Part shown: piece by piece, positions 1-10,242 of the stretch
How the letters are laid out: the number at the start of each line of letters is the position of its first letter
Position numbering within the stretch: the stretch's first letter is position 1
From: Candidatus Brocadia carolinensis
Lineage (GTDB): Bacteria; Planctomycetota; Brocadiia; Brocadiales; Brocadiaceae
Assembly: GCA_002009475.1 (NCBI GenBank)
Contig: AYTS01000209.1
Location: 1-59,511, forward strand
Length of the DNA stretch: 59,511 nucleotides
Reading direction: 5' to 3'
Program-made: the position numbers and the translations under genes
Notes under the pieces: model-generated
Database searches by the model: none
Told to the model about the DNA's origin: nothing
The model's input: only the letters and a program-made list of their open reading frames with translations

Positions 1-146
1 GGGAGATATACAAAAAACTCGGAGTTGATCCACAGGCGATAAAAAGAAAGCGGATAACCTTCAAAAAAACAGCTTTGTAGTGAGGAAAATATTTGAAGAC
101 CCTTGTATACCAGCTACTTATGCTCTTAAATGCGTAACTTAGGTTA
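1..146 (+). mobile_element. 3' end of an insertion sequence (left contig end)
   Basis: Positions 12-146 are the reverse complement of 59377-59511, base for base as far as I can read. Reading frame 3..80 ends a protein with the tail KLGVDPQAIKRKRITFKK and a stop at 78-80, which has the look of a transposase C-terminus. About 66 non-coding bases follow before the identity to the other end stops at 146, so the element's end should lie at or near 146. The family is not recognised. The rest of the element lies outside the window. Confidence 0.75.
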
Positions 147-266
147 GATTTTCTTCATTCGAAAATGAATTTTCTATAATACTCTTGCTAGGCGAAAATC
201 ATTATCAATAAATAAGGTAGCCGACTTTATTGTGGCCTTGATATACTGTTTTCATGAATAAAGAGG

Positions 267-929
267 GTGTTTCGCTTCGGCGAAAATCTTTCCGACAGCA
301 GTTTGCTTCTTGATGAACAGGGTCAACATCTCATGGCGACAAATGAACCACGCGCATTGGGCCATGGAGATATTTCGAAGGATAGCAAAGCTTGTGGACT
401 TTCCCGAAAAACGATAAACAAGGAGAGCAAGAGATTTGCGATAGAAACTCGGTGAGGGAGGCATTCATAGATCAGGCGCTGACCGTAAAAAAAACTATCG
501 TGAACGATCCGGAAGCCCGCCTGCAGTGGACATGCAGAAGACACGGGCGTTTGCTGCTCAACGGACGAGGAAGAAGCAGCCGGTTAGTCGCGAGAAGGCA
601 GCACAGCTTCTGCATGAGCAGAACTGCCGCGCGCAAAGCAATCGGAAGACAGAGAAAGGCGCGGCCCATCCTGACCGCGAAGCATGATTCTGCATATTAA
701 CACAGTGACAAAGCAGACATTGACAACGGGAATACTGGTTATGCCGGCGAATACCAGGAAGAAGGAGTTGCACTCTTCTGTAAATAGCAGCGATAAAGCT
801 TGCCCGTCGTCAGAAAGAAAATCTCAGTACCCTTGGCGCATTGACCGAATAGATGGAATTCCAGAAGTGATTGTCAGCGCGTGCGGTCTTGAGCAATTGG
901 CGCTATTTACTCCACGGAAGTGCCTGTAA
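267..929 (+). pseudogene. degenerate ISAzo13-family transposase
   Basis: Pieces of one transposase appear in successive frames. The first piece (267-455) has the family-like block ALGHGDISK followed by ACGLSRKTIN, resembling an N-terminal helix-turn-helix. A second piece (about 450-540) has DPEARLQWTC, matching the family's DPxSPLRWTCKS block. A third (about 537-680) reads PVSREKAAQLLHEQN then NRKTEKGAAHPDREA. A fourth (684 onward) reads NTRKKELHSS, matching the VDTKKKEL block. At least two frame changes and an internal stop separate them, and the C-terminal catalytic part is missing. This is a decayed copy, unlike the single-base breaks in the housekeeping genes. Family assignment rests on remembered motifs. 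Confidence 0.7.
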
Positions 930-1131
930 AAAATTAAAAGACGTACCGCCAGAAGATACCCCATCCACGAAAACAATTACGCGAATTTTTAGAAACACTT
1001 CGGGCGTGTTGAATCCCGTCCTTTATCGGGACAGGCTTATTTAGGCTCTTTTTTCAATAAAAACTCTTCCTACTCGTTCCGGTCAGGCCATAATCGGGGA
1101 AGGTCGTTGTTAGATTACGGTGAACGCAGAA

Positions 1132-1998
1132 CTAAAAACGTATCCCCAGGACATTTGCGATCCTACCGAACTCCTCATTTGAATGGAATGAAATCAGGAT
1201 ATTCCCTCGGCCATTTCTTTCCCTGATCGTTACTTTGGTCCCGAAAAACCTGCGAAAACGGTCTTCCAGGTCTCCTATGTGCGGGGTTGTCTCCTTTGTT
1301 GAGCCAGATTTCCTGGGTTTTGCCTGCTTTTTTTCCTGCGATGCGAGCTCCTCCGCTTCCCGCACCGACAGCCCTTCTTTCAAGACACGCTCGCAGATCG
1401 CCCGCTGTGTCTCATGATCACGCACCGCCAGGATTGCCCGCGCGTGCCCCATGGAGAGTGTTCCACGTGAAACATGATCCTGGATCTCCTGGGGTAGCTC
1501 CAGAAGCCTGAGGTAGTTGGCAACGGAACTGCGATCTTTTCCCATTGCTTTCGCCACTTGCTCCTGAGTGAGTCCGAACGTGCTTGTAAGTTCTTTAAAT
1601 CCCTTTCCCTTATCAATCGGATTGAGGTCTTCCCTTTGAATATTTTCAATAAGAGCGATTTCCAGGGTGTCTGCCCCGTCAGAATGGCGAACGATTGCGG
1701 GGATTTCTTTCAGTCCAAGCTGTTTGGCAGCACGCCAGCGCCGCTCTCCTGCAATGAGCATATAGCCGTGCTGGAGGGGCTTTACGATAACGGGCTGTAA
1801 GATGCCATGCTTCTTAATCGACTCAATGAGCCCCTGCATCTCCCCCTCGTTGAAAAGGTGCCGGGGCTGATGGTCGCTGGGCTGGACGTCCTCTGGATTA
1901 ATCTTGATAATAACGTCCTGCCCCACATCGCCCTCTATCCCAATAACCCCACCAAGGAGTGATTGTAGGCTGCGGCTGAGTTTTTCCTTCTTCGACAT
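1132..1998 (-). CDS. parB: chromosome partitioning protein ParB
   Basis: A 288-residue ParB/Spo0J-family protein, normal in length. It is a CTP-dependent DNA clamp that loads at parS and works with ParA in chromosome segregation. The N-terminal nuclease-like domain carries QPRHLFNEGE, then GILQPVIVKP, and the CTP-binding box AGERRWRAA near residue 85. The central helix-turn-helix follows (LTQEQVAKAMGKDRSSVANYLRLL), and a C-terminal dimerisation segment ends the protein. The ATG is preceded by AGGAG at good spacing. No parA lies next to it: the upstream neighbour is a divergent ABC permease. A parS site lies inside the gene and another just upstream. Confidence 0.95.
   Translation of the reverse strand: MSKKEKLSRSLQSLLGGVIGIEGDVGQDVIIKINPEDVQPSDHQPRHLFNEGEMQGLIESIKKHGILQPVIVKPLQHGYMLIAGERRWRAAKQLGLKEIPAIVRHSDGADTLEIALIENIQREDLNPIDKGKGFKELTSTFGLTQEQVAKAMGKDRSSVANYLRLLELPQEIQDHVSRGTLSMGHARAILAVRDHETQRAICERVLKEGLSVREAEELASQEKKQAKPRKSGSTKETTPHIGDLEDRFRRFFGTKVTIRERNGRGNILISFHSNEEFGRIANVLGIRF
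1459..1474. promoter_or_regulatory. parS site inside parB
   Basis: TGTTCCACGTGAAACA matches the 16-bp parS consensus TGTTTCACGTGAAACA at 15 of 16 positions. It lies within the parB coding sequence. Confidence 0.85.
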
Positions 1999-2074
1999 CG
2001 ACGTCTCCTGTTTTAGTTTTCCATTGCATTTCTACAGCAGGAATGCTAGGATTGAAAAGGCTAATAGCTACCGA

Positions 2075-2090
2075 TGTTCCACGTGGAACA
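2075..2090. promoter_or_regulatory. parS site upstream of parB
   Basis: TGTTCCACGTGGAACA is a perfect palindrome matching the parS consensus at 14 of 16 positions. It sits between the divergent parB and permease genes, so bound ParB could also affect both promoters. Confidence 0.8.
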
Positions 2091-2138
2091 CCATAGTGTC
2101 TTAGTGTATGTTTTTTTTTTCCTATTTGCAAGCTTTTT

Positions 2139-2943
2139 ATGAACCGATGCGTCATTAGCATTGCAGGAAACACTGCGCGGGACGTGGTGAGGCAGGGTCT
2201 CTTTTTTTCTTATCGCAGCGGGAGGGATTGCCCTGATACTCTGCTCCTTCTCCTTTACCCTCTTTGCCTTTGGGGAAGAATCAAGGATGATTCAAGAGAT
2301 GGGGATATCGACGATTGTTATCTGCTGTTTGTGTCTTGCGTCATTGAGTGCAGCGAATACCCTATCACGAGAGGTAGAAAAGGGCACCATGATGATGTTG
2401 CTCTCCAAGCCAGTCGTGAGATCTTCGGTCGTCCTGGGAAAATTTTTTGGAATACTCGGCGCGGTTTCATTGCTTTTCACCACCATGGGTGTTATTCTGA
2501 CCATTGCTTTGTGCGTTAGGGAATCACTCGATCATCATACCGGCTTTCTGTCTTCGTTTACGCAGATCGGTTCGTCAACGGTTTTTCAGCTCGTATTTTC
2601 TTTTGTACCTGTTGCTATCATGTGTGCTGTGGCAACAGCCGGTTCTGTCTGGTTGGGCATGATACCTAATTTGTGTTGCTGCATCGTGATTTATATCGTG
2701 GGTAATTTAGCGAGTTCCTTCCAAGCCATGTTTCCCAGCACCATAATTTGGTCTAGCTGGTACTTGATTCCCATCTTTGCTTTTTTCCCAAATCTTGAGG
2801 AATTCAGTGCGATTGGTATGGGTGGAAAGTCAGAAGCCGTCGACTTTTCTTATGTGACAGCGTTACTGATATACGCTGTGCTTTATATTGTGTTTGTCAT
2901 CACGTTAACCATTAAGTTTTTTGATCGAAAAGAGTGCCGTTAG
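2139..2943 (+). CDS. ABC-2-type transporter permease (one frame break)
   Basis: An integral membrane protein of about 267 residues once one T is removed from the T7 run at 2202-2208. The downstream part (from 2287) has the permease signature SREVEKGTMMMLLSKPV, typical of ABC-2/NosY-like exporters in which the membrane subunit follows an early transmembrane helix. Several hydrophobic segments follow (residues about 110-135, 150-180, 190-215 and 235-260). The first part (2139-2210) reads ISIAGNTARDVVRQG, the usual cytosolic N-terminus of these permeases. No ATPase gene adjoins it, so the partner must be encoded elsewhere. The substrate cannot be told. The next gene starts 31 bp downstream. Confidence 0.75.
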
Positions 2944-2974
2944 TTGGCCGATCTTTGTCTTGTGAAAGGGCGCA

Positions 2975-3697
2975 TTGTTGAGATATGGTGTAATTGGAGA
3001 TATCCACAGCAACTATGAGGCATTAACGGCAGTCCTTAAAGAATTACGTGCAGAGCAGGTCGACAAAATATTATGTACGGGAGATATTATTGGCTATGCC
3101 GCTGAACCGATACCTTGCATTGAAATCATACGTGATTTAGACTGCACGATCGTGGCGGGAAACCACGACTATGCGGCGGTTGGGAAATTTCCTTCAGGGT
3201 ATTTTCATGCTGCCGCGCGTGATGCAATTGTATGGACTGCCCAGCAGCTTACCAGCGAATATACAGAATTCCTGAAAAAACTACCTTTAGTCGAGGAATT
3301 TAACGACATTACCCTTGTGCATGCATCTTTAAATCATCCGGAGTTCTTTGATTATATTACGACAGGGGTAGAGGCACGTTTGAGTTTAGACATATTAAAA
3401 ACCAAGATATGTTTTTACGGGCATAGCCACGTACCGTTAGCAATCTTTTTAGCAGGGGAAAACGTGCATGTAGACAGGGGCAGTGTCTTTGATTTAAGCA
3501 ATGCCGATAAGGCGCTTATCAATGTAGGAAGTGTCGGGCAACCACGAGACTGGGATATCAGGGCCTCTTATGCAATTTACGACGAAAAAAACAAGAGCGT
3601 TCAAATTAAACGCGTTAAATACAATATTCAAGACACGGTTGGTAAAATTTACAAGGCAGGGTTGCCAGAGGCAAATGCTTTGCGTTTAATGAGTTAA
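2975..3697 (+). CDS. calcineurin-like metallophosphoesterase
   Basis: A 240-residue phosphoesterase of the YfcE/MJ0936-like group. The metal-binding motifs appear in order: GDIHSN (residues 8-13), GDIIGY (about 36), GNHD (about 62) and GHSHVP (about 150). These bind two metal ions that activate water to cleave phosphomono- or diesters; the substrate is unknown. The start is TTG at 2975, chosen because GDIHSN must lie close to the N-terminus and a GAAAGGG ribosome-binding site sits 5 bases upstream. It follows the ABC permease closely and may be co-transcribed. Confidence 0.85.
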   Translation: MLRYGVIGDIHSNYEALTAVLKELRAEQVDKILCTGDIIGYAAEPIPCIEIIRDLDCTIVAGNHDYAAVGKFPSGYFHAAARDAIVWTAQQLTSEYTEFLKKLPLVEEFNDITLVHASLNHPEFFDYITTGVEARLSLDILKTKICFYGHSHVPLAIFLAGENVHVDRGSVFDLSNADKALINVGSVGQPRDWDIRASYAIYDEKNKSVQIKRVKYNIQDTVGKIYKAGLPEANALRLMS

Positions 3698-3790
3698 GTG
3701 CGTTTTTTTGGTGCATTTTTTTCATCCTTGTAACGAACCCATACGCTTATTTAATTTTCTCATTTCTTCATAGATACATTTCTCCCGTTT

Positions 3791-5370
3791 TCAGAAACGA
3801 ATCAAAAATGCAGTCTCCACGTGTTCTATTTGTTCGATTTCACGCAGGCATTCCTGGGGTAGCTTTGCATCTACGTTGACGATCGTAATAGCGTTGCCGC
3901 CCGTTTCCTTCCGGCCAAAGGCCATATGAGCGATATTGATATTTTTACTGCCCAGGACTCGCCCGATATTGCCAATTAATCCAGGTTTGTCTTTTCCGAA
4001 GAGGACAAGCATGTATTTATCGATTACGGCCTCTACCCCATAGCCATTGATATCCACAATTCGCGGTTCGTTTTTACCAAAGACAGTCCCTGAAATTGTC
4101 GTTTCACCCTGAGCAGTGCTTATTTTTGCCACAATGAGACTCGTGAAATCACACGCACCGCTGCTTGTCGTAATGTTGGTCTTAATCCCTCGCTCTGCGA
4201 TAAGATGGGGCGCGCTGACCAGATTTACGCCGTCCTCAAGGGCGGGCCTGAGCAATCCAACCATGAGACTATCCGTTACGAGACAAATATTCTTCCTGGT
4301 GATTTCTCCCGTATAGATAATATCAACTTCTTTTATCCCACCAACGGCAAGTGTGATAAGAGCGATCCCATCTTTTCTGCCAGGAGGATGTAGGGCTTCA
4401 GAGTATTATATTCTTCAATATTATACGGAGGAAGGTTTACCGCATTTCTGAAACCCTTTCCGGTAAGAGCATCAGCCATTTGTTCTGCTGCTTCTACCGC
4501 TACCGCAAACTGAGCCTCTTCCGTAGACGCCCCCAGATGAGGAGTCGTAATAACCTGCTCAAGCTCAAGGAGCTTGTTGCCTACGGGAGGTTCAACGTCA
4601 AAGACGTCAATGGCTGCACCTGCAACCTGGCCGCTCTTGATAGCCTGGTACAGGTCTTCTTCCGAGATAATACCGCCCCGTGCACAATTGATAATACGAA
4701 CACCGGGCTTCATAATCGAAAATTCATTGCGGGTAATGAGGTTTTTTGTCTCACTGTTAAATGGAACATGAATGGTAAGGTAATCGGCCTGCGATAGCAC
4801 CTCTTTGAGATTTTTTGCAATCTGGATACTGTATTGGGCGGTTACTTCAGGTGATATGAAAGGGTCGTAGCCAATTATCTTCATTTCTAAGGCTGCGGCA
4901 CGTTTTGCAACCTGTCTTCCCACCCTGCCTAAGCCAATAATGCCAAACGTCTTTCCGGTAATTTGGAAGCCGGTAAACTTCTTTCTCTCCCATTTGCCTG
5001 CTTTTACTGACGCGCAGGCCTGTGGAACAAAACGTGCAAGAGAAAAGAGCAAGGCCACAGTATGCTCGGCAGTGGATATAATATTTCCTTCCGGCGTATT
5101 CATGACGACAATACCTTTTTTCGTGGCAGCCGGCACATCAACATTATCTACCCCCACGCCGGCACGGCAAATAGCCTTGAGTCTGTCAGTGTTTTCCAGG
5201 AGTGGAGCGGTAATTTTTGTTCCACTCCGCAGGATAATACCTTCGCAGGAAGAAATAATAGTTTTTAGCTCATCAATCTTTATCCCCGGCTTATTCAGCA
5301 CCTTGAGCCCAGACTTTTCAAGTATTTCAATGCATACATCCGGAAGTTCGTCGGCAATTAAGACCTGCAT
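3791..5370 (-). CDS. serA: D-3-phosphoglycerate dehydrogenase (one frame break)
   Basis: This enzyme oxidises 3-phosphoglycerate, the first step of serine synthesis. The gene encodes about 526 residues, the length of the long SerA type with an intervening domain and a C-terminal ACT domain. Motifs: GVGVDNVDV, the NAD-binding GLGRVGRQVA near residue 148, CARGGIISE, and the catalytic region TPHLGASTEEAQ. The ACT domain at the end contains DKPGLIGNIGRVLG. The two halves are out of frame near 4343-4348. Adding one G restores GSLLSHLAVGGIKEVDI, exactly the expected junction. Serine feeds the glycine cleavage system encoded at 36 kb. Confidence 0.93.
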
Positions 5371-5632
5371 AGCATCCTTTCTTAAAAAGAAAATATCTTA
5401 AATATTCTTCATGATAGGGGAACCAATCGCAAAGGCAGCCAAGCGCATGATTTCACCGTACTATCATACATATATAAAGTTTATCATGATACTCGTTTTC
5501 TCTTATAAAATCAAATTTAAACTCTTTCGCACCGGAATCGGATAAATATTTGCGATACGCACAATTTTTTTGATAAACTACCTACCATTCTTTAGAACGA
5601 TACCTTACCTTTTTCCGACGGAGCAATCTTCA

Positions 5633-6732
5633 ATGAAAATCATACGTTTCGTCACCTTGAGCATTTTTATACTTTTTGGGCTTTTAAGCTTAACAAATGC
5701 TGCAGACAATGCCACTGATGGGCAGCAAGTCATGAAGGAATTAGATGATTTTCAGAAGGCCCTTTCCGGCTGGATGAAAAATCTGGATGCCCTGGCATCG
5801 CAATTTACTACCTTTCAGAAGAGTGTCGGTGATAGTTTGACCCCTTTAAAAGAATTCGAGAAGACCTTCAAAGGAAATGACGAAAAATTGAACTCCATCA
5901 TTTCACGGCTGGAAGGGATAGAGAAAACGGCATCAGTGGCAGATGTCAGAGGGTTGCTGGATTCTTTTGGCAAGACCCTTGATGTTATAAAAAAAACTCT
6001 TGTCGGATCTCACGAAGCGGGTTGAGGATCAGGAGATAAAAACCGCGGTGCTTGAGAAGAGATACCAGGAGGCACAAAGACCTTTGGAGCCTATAAAAAA
6101 AGGCCATCGAGGATCTCAATAAGTTGGTGACAGATAAATTGGGTGAACAGGAAAAAAAGATCACAACGTTTGAAAACAGCCTTAAAACACGAATGTCTTC
6201 GATAGACGCAACCATGAAATCCTTTGAAGGACAATCGAAGATCGTTTCCGATCTTGAAATGCGCCTGAAAAAAATAGAAAAAGGCGGTGTTGTTGTGTCA
6301 GGAATGGGGATGGGGACGGGGACTGCTGAGGCCCTATCCACCAAACCAGAGCAGGTGCCTGCCGGTACTGAAACAGTAAAGGTTGCAGCAGGCACAGAAA
6401 CTACGGAAGTAGCCAAGGAGCGGGTCGTCACACCGGAAGAAGAGGGGTATAAGGAGATCGGTGACGGGTTTTATATCCGGAATGTTACGCTCTCTCTCTT
6501 TGGTTCATCTTCACAGATTAAAGGTGAGATTAAGAATTTTTCAGAGAGGGACCGAAGTATCGCCTCTTTTGTTGTCAAGGTTTACAATGTCTCGGAAATG
6601 CTTTTGTTCACACAGGATTTTTCGATTAAGACGTTTAAGAATGGTGAAGTCAGGACATTCAATGAAATAATTTCCGGCTATACTCCGATAGAGATAGCAC
6701 GATACGAAATTATTACCAAGAGGAGATATTAA
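5633..6732 (+). CDS. secreted coiled-coil protein (two frame breaks)
   Basis: About 365 residues once one A is removed from each of two A runs (5989-5996 and 6095-6101). The chosen ATG starts a clear signal peptide (MKIIRFVTLSIFILFGLLS, ending TNAADN), with GGAG 9 bases upstream. A long heptad-like, charged coiled-coil segment follows (residues about 30-210), then a linker rich in Gly, Thr and Val. The C-terminal globular domain (SLFGSSSQIKGEIKN onward) resembles the FxLYD-type beta domains of secreted proteins. No known function is recognised. It may share a transcript with the formylglycine-generating-enzyme-like gene that starts 3 bp later. Confidence 0.7.
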
Positions 6733-6735
6733 AAA

Positions 6736-7547
6736 ATGCTTAAGAAAAAAGGATTCATCCTTCTCGGCATGATGTGCCTTTTGGGCATTTTAGCAGCAGG
6801 TGAGTTGACAGCAGCAGAAGAAAAAAAAAGAGAAATACCCCGATATGATACTGATACCAGCCGGTGAATTTATCATGGGCGATAATACGCGTTATAATTG
6901 GAGTTTTTTGCTGGCTTACAATCTTTACGACGGGCCTGAACACACGGTCTATCTGGATGACTTTTACATTGATAAATACGAAGTTACGAATAAGCAGTAT
7001 AAAAAAATTCATGGAGGAAACAGGCCATAGCGCACCACGATGCTGGAATGATGCAAGATTTAATTATCCGGATCAACCCGTCGTAGGGGTTACATGGGAT
7101 GATGCCGCAGCTTACGCAAAATGGGCAGGGAAACGATTGCCGACAGAAGCCGAATGGGAAAAGGCGTCACGCGGTACGGACAAGCGTTTGTGGCCATGGG
7201 GGAACAAATTCGATAAAACCAAGTGTACCGTATGGGAATCGCAGGAGACGGGACAACGATGGACAACCCCCGTGGGAAAATATGAAACAGGCAAAAGTCC
7301 TTATGGATGCTACGACATGGCCGGAAATGCCTGGGAATGGTGTGCCGATTACTATGACCAGAATTATTATTATGGGTCTCCGATAAAGAATCCTTCTGGT
7401 CCCGCCGGGGGATTTCAAAGAGTCGTTCGCGGCGGAGGTTTTCTTTACTTCGGACACTACGCCCGCTGTGCTGCACGCTATCGCGTACCATGGTATGCCC
7501 AGAGCCCTCAAATCGGGTTTCGCTGTGCAAAATCCGTTTCAAAATAA
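6736..7547 (+). CDS. secreted formylglycine-generating-enzyme-like protein (two frame breaks)
   Basis: About 269 residues after removing one A from the runs 6821-6829 and 7001-7007. An N-terminal signal peptide ([19 protein letters not shown]) is followed by the FGE-sulfatase domain. Its motifs are [76 protein letters not shown] and GFRCAKS. The family includes true formylglycine-generating enzymes and many proteins with other or no catalytic roles. I did not identify the paired active-site cysteines with confidence, so sulfatase activation should not be assumed. Its end faces the convergent carbonic-anhydrase-like gene. Confidence 0.85.
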
Positions 7548-7621
7548 TAGTCCGCGCTTTCGTGCGATGACACGGTAGCTATTCTTAAAATACCACGAAA
7601 AATTAGCACACGGTGGAGAGA

Positions 7622-8182
7622 TTAAAGTATTTTCTCAAAATGAACCTTCTCTTCATCACCTTCCTTTTTGAGTGATTCCAGGTATAAATCAACCTTAAGG
7701 GTAGGATACTTTTCTATGAAAAGATCCCTTGCCATTTTTAAGTCAGCGGTCAGGGTTTCATATTCTGCTATTTCTGATCCAAACGCAGCAGAACCACCAT
7801 ATCCTCCACAATCCCGATGACTGACGACAACCACGCGGTTAATGAGATGCATACTTACTGAAAGGGCAAATTTGCTAAACAGAAGTGATCGGGTTTCCGG
7901 ATTTACCAGATTATGAATACTGCCAGGGATAGAAATATGATCATAATTATCTTTTAATCCCAGGGTATCATTTGCAAAATCCTGATTTGCGATGACGAAA
8001 CGATAGTCGATACAGGTAATTACTAGGGTATCACAGTCAGATCTGACCGCATCCTGACTCACAGTAAGGGATATTTGCTGATTATTATCCAGCAGACGAT
8101 CGGGCAGAGAAGATTTGTTCAGCATACAGCTAGCCGGAAGAAATAATGACACAATACAACCTGCAAAAATTGTCTTTCCCAT
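7622..8182 (-). CDS. beta-carbonic-anhydrase-like lipoprotein
   Basis: A 186-residue protein with an N-terminal lipoprotein-type signal (LFLPASC, cysteine near residue 19). The core carries the beta-carbonic anhydrase zinc and catalytic pattern: CIDYR near residue 57 (Cys, Asp, Arg) and HRDCGGYGG near residue 122 (His and Cys ligands). The PGS loop is also present (SIPGSIHNL). Beta-class enzymes interconvert CO2 and bicarbonate and are normally cytosolic, so the export signal is unusual. It is a tandem paralogue of the gene just upstream (37 bp apart). The core is short for the family, so activity on CO2 is plausible but unproven. Confidence 0.75.
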   Translation of the reverse strand: MGKTIFAGCIVSLFLPASCMLNKSSLPDRLLDNNQQISLTVSQDAVRSDCDTLVITCIDYRFVIANQDFANDTLGLKDNYDHISIPGSIHNLVNPETRSLLFSKFALSVSMHLINRVVVVSHRDCGGYGGSAAFGSEIAEYETLTADLKMARDLFIEKYPTLKVDLYLESLKKEGDEEKVHFEKIL

Positions 8183-8219
8183 TTTTTTTCATAAATAAGC
8201 TTTCAGAAAAAAATTCCTG

Positions 8220-8817
8220 TTACATTATTTGTTCGAAATTATAAATACGTTGATTATTTTCCGACAATAGCGTTGCGTAATATAAATAAACCTTCAGGTG
8301 AGGAAATCGGATGCCCATCCTGGTTCTCGCCTTCTTTAAATCCTTACAAATCATTTTATATTCGTCTGTTGAATCCTTAAAGTTTTTCGACCCACCATAA
8401 CCAATGCTGCAATCTTCGTGTCCCAGAATGATTACACGCTTTACGTGATGAAGGCGGACTGAAACACCAAACTTGTTTAAAACGAGATCTCTTGTATTGC
8501 GATCAAGGAGATTTTTGATGGATCCCGGTATGGATATGTAATCATAATTACCTTTCAGGTCTAACCGATTGTTAATGAATTCTTGTGTGGCAGTAGTAAA
8601 CCGAAAATCGGAGCACGTAATTACTAATGAATCACACCATTTGGTTTTTTTTATCAAAAAATTTTGAATACTTTGCCGGTTTTTCTGATTGATTGTTATT
8701 ATTTGATTCTTCCGCCGCTAAAGTGGTATGAATCATTGAAAAGCTGATAATAAGCAGTATTAGCATTATGGTTAATGGCAAAATGCGTTCTTTTAATAGG
8801 TCTTTTGGTTGTGGCAT
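8220..8817 (-). CDS. exported beta-carbonic-anhydrase-like protein (one frame break)
   Basis: About 198 residues once one T is removed from the T8 run 8645-8652. That joins an N-terminal signal-peptide segment (LPLTIMLILLIISFSMIHTTLAAEE, cleavage after LAA) to the catalytic-like core. The core has CSDFR and HEDCSIGYGG, the same Cys/Asp/Arg and His/Cys pattern as its neighbour, plus SIPGSIKNL. The two genes are clear paralogues by alignment of these blocks. Substrate and quaternary state are unknown. Confidence 0.72.
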
Positions 8818-9024
8818 AATTTCCTTCTCTATGAAATGTTAATAAAGTTAAAAAGTTTAATTAAACGAAATGGCATATTTCGCAAAACGTATTCCATTAA
8901 TAATTGTTTCGCCTATGTGCTTATTTTACAACGAAGTGAGACTTTATATCGGATTATGATAGATGTGCAGAAAGCAGACAAATGGTTCATTTCCACCATT
9001 TGCCTGCGTATGAAATGGATACAG

Positions 9025-10194
9025 CTATTTTGGTTTTGCTGTATCAGTACCCTTCGGTAGATTGAGTAATTCCTGAATTTGTTTAAATGTCTTTGTATCA
9101 ACACGCAGTTTCCCCTTGAGATCCGAGACGCCAAAACGCGTTGTCATCTCATCGACATCAAGGAGATTAATGTCAAGACTGGAAATGTTTAAATCTGCAA
9201 GATTCATGTTCCGCGCGGCCTCCATGGCAACAATAATATCTCCACCCATCCCTGAAATCGCCTCTCTTCGCAACCCTTCCCCCTCTGCTTGTGCCCGCTT
9301 AATTAAGAGATTTCCCTCTGCCTTGCGCTGTTCTGAATAAAGATCGCCTTCTGCCTTTTTTTGGATCAGATACTTATCGGCTTCTGCAAGAATTTCGATC
9401 GTCTGCTTTGTCGTCTCAGCATCAAGTACCGTAATCGATCGTTCCTTATCTCCTATGATTTTTTGTGCAATAGCTTCCGTATCAGCATCAATCGTTTGCG
9501 TAATACCTCGTTGTTCTGCAGCAAGCGCCTTTGATATATTGAGAACATTATCGAGCTCCGCCAATTTAATATTTTTAATCTTTCTTTCCAATTGTGGGTC
9601 AAATCTCATTTCCAGAATGAGAACGTCAATAATATCAACATGTCTGTCAGTAAGTCTTGAAATAAGCTGTTCCTTAAAAGCTGCAGCTCTTTTTCGTTTT
9701 TCATCAGGATTGTAAAGATCACGTTCTGACATTTTCCCCAACACACTTCTGGCAATGTCTCGTATTTCGTTCTCAACGATTATTTTGTACCGTTCACCTA
9801 CACCAATATCCTGGCGCAATTTCCACGCTTGCCCTTTTTTGATTTGGAATTTAACAATGAGATCCGCGGAAACATCATAGTCGTCCGCAGTTCTTATTGC
9901 AGCCTCCTGGCGCTCGTCATGTCCCATTCGGGAAGGTGATTTAACAAGTTCAAGTGTCTGTACCGTGCTATCATAAAGATCCCATTGATCAATGCCGCTA
10001 ATTGCCCTGTGCCATCCTGGTCCGTAATCCTTTTCCACCAAACCTCTCTTGACACCCCAAATTATTGTTCTTACTCCTACCTGATCAACTCCAACCTTTA
10101 TAACAAAGAATTTTATACCAATAACAAACAAAATCAAAAAAACGACAATACCAATAGGGATGATATATTTTGCTGCAAACTTGCCTAAATGCAT
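9025..10194 (-). CDS. SPFH/band-7 membrane protein
   Basis: A 389-residue prohibitin/HflK-type protein with one N-terminal transmembrane helix (residues 9-31). The SPFH domain follows (residues about 32-220, including GVDQVGVRTIIWG and the conserved ENEIRDIARSVLG stretch). Next come a long helical oligomerisation region with repeated KAEG blocks and a short tail. Such proteins form membrane-bound rings that organise proteases or membrane domains. It lies 48 bp downstream of a second SPFH gene; in this family, pairs often form mixed complexes. The compartment, which could include the anammoxosome membrane, cannot be told from sequence. Confidence 0.85.
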   Translation of the reverse strand: MHLGKFAAKYIIPIGIVVFLILFVIGIKFFVIKVGVDQVGVRTIIWGVKRGLVEKDYGPGWHRAISGIDQWDLYDSTVQTLELVKSPSRMGHDERQEAAIRTADDYDVSADLIVKFQIKKGQAWKLRQDIGVGERYKIIVENEIRDIARSVLGKMSERDLYNPDEKRKRAAAFKEQLISRLTDRHVDIIDVLILEMRFDPQLERKIKNIKLAELDNVLNISKALAAEQRGITQTIDADTEAIAQKIIGDKERSITVLDAETTKQTIEILAEADKYLIQKKAEGDLYSEQRKAEGNLLIKRAQAEGEGLRREAISGMGGDIIVAMEAARNMNLADLNISSLDINLLDVDEMTTRFGVSDLKGKLRVDTKTFKQIQELLNLPKGTDTAKPK

Positions 10195-10242
10195 TTTTCG
10201 CCTCTTTTATGAAATGATGTCGAATGTATTGGTAAATTTTCT

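Noticed and set aside
930..1131. Continuation of the ISAzo13-like transposase up to parB
   Set aside because: No family block could be recognised past about 930; the small palindrome near 1015-1030 is too short to interpret.
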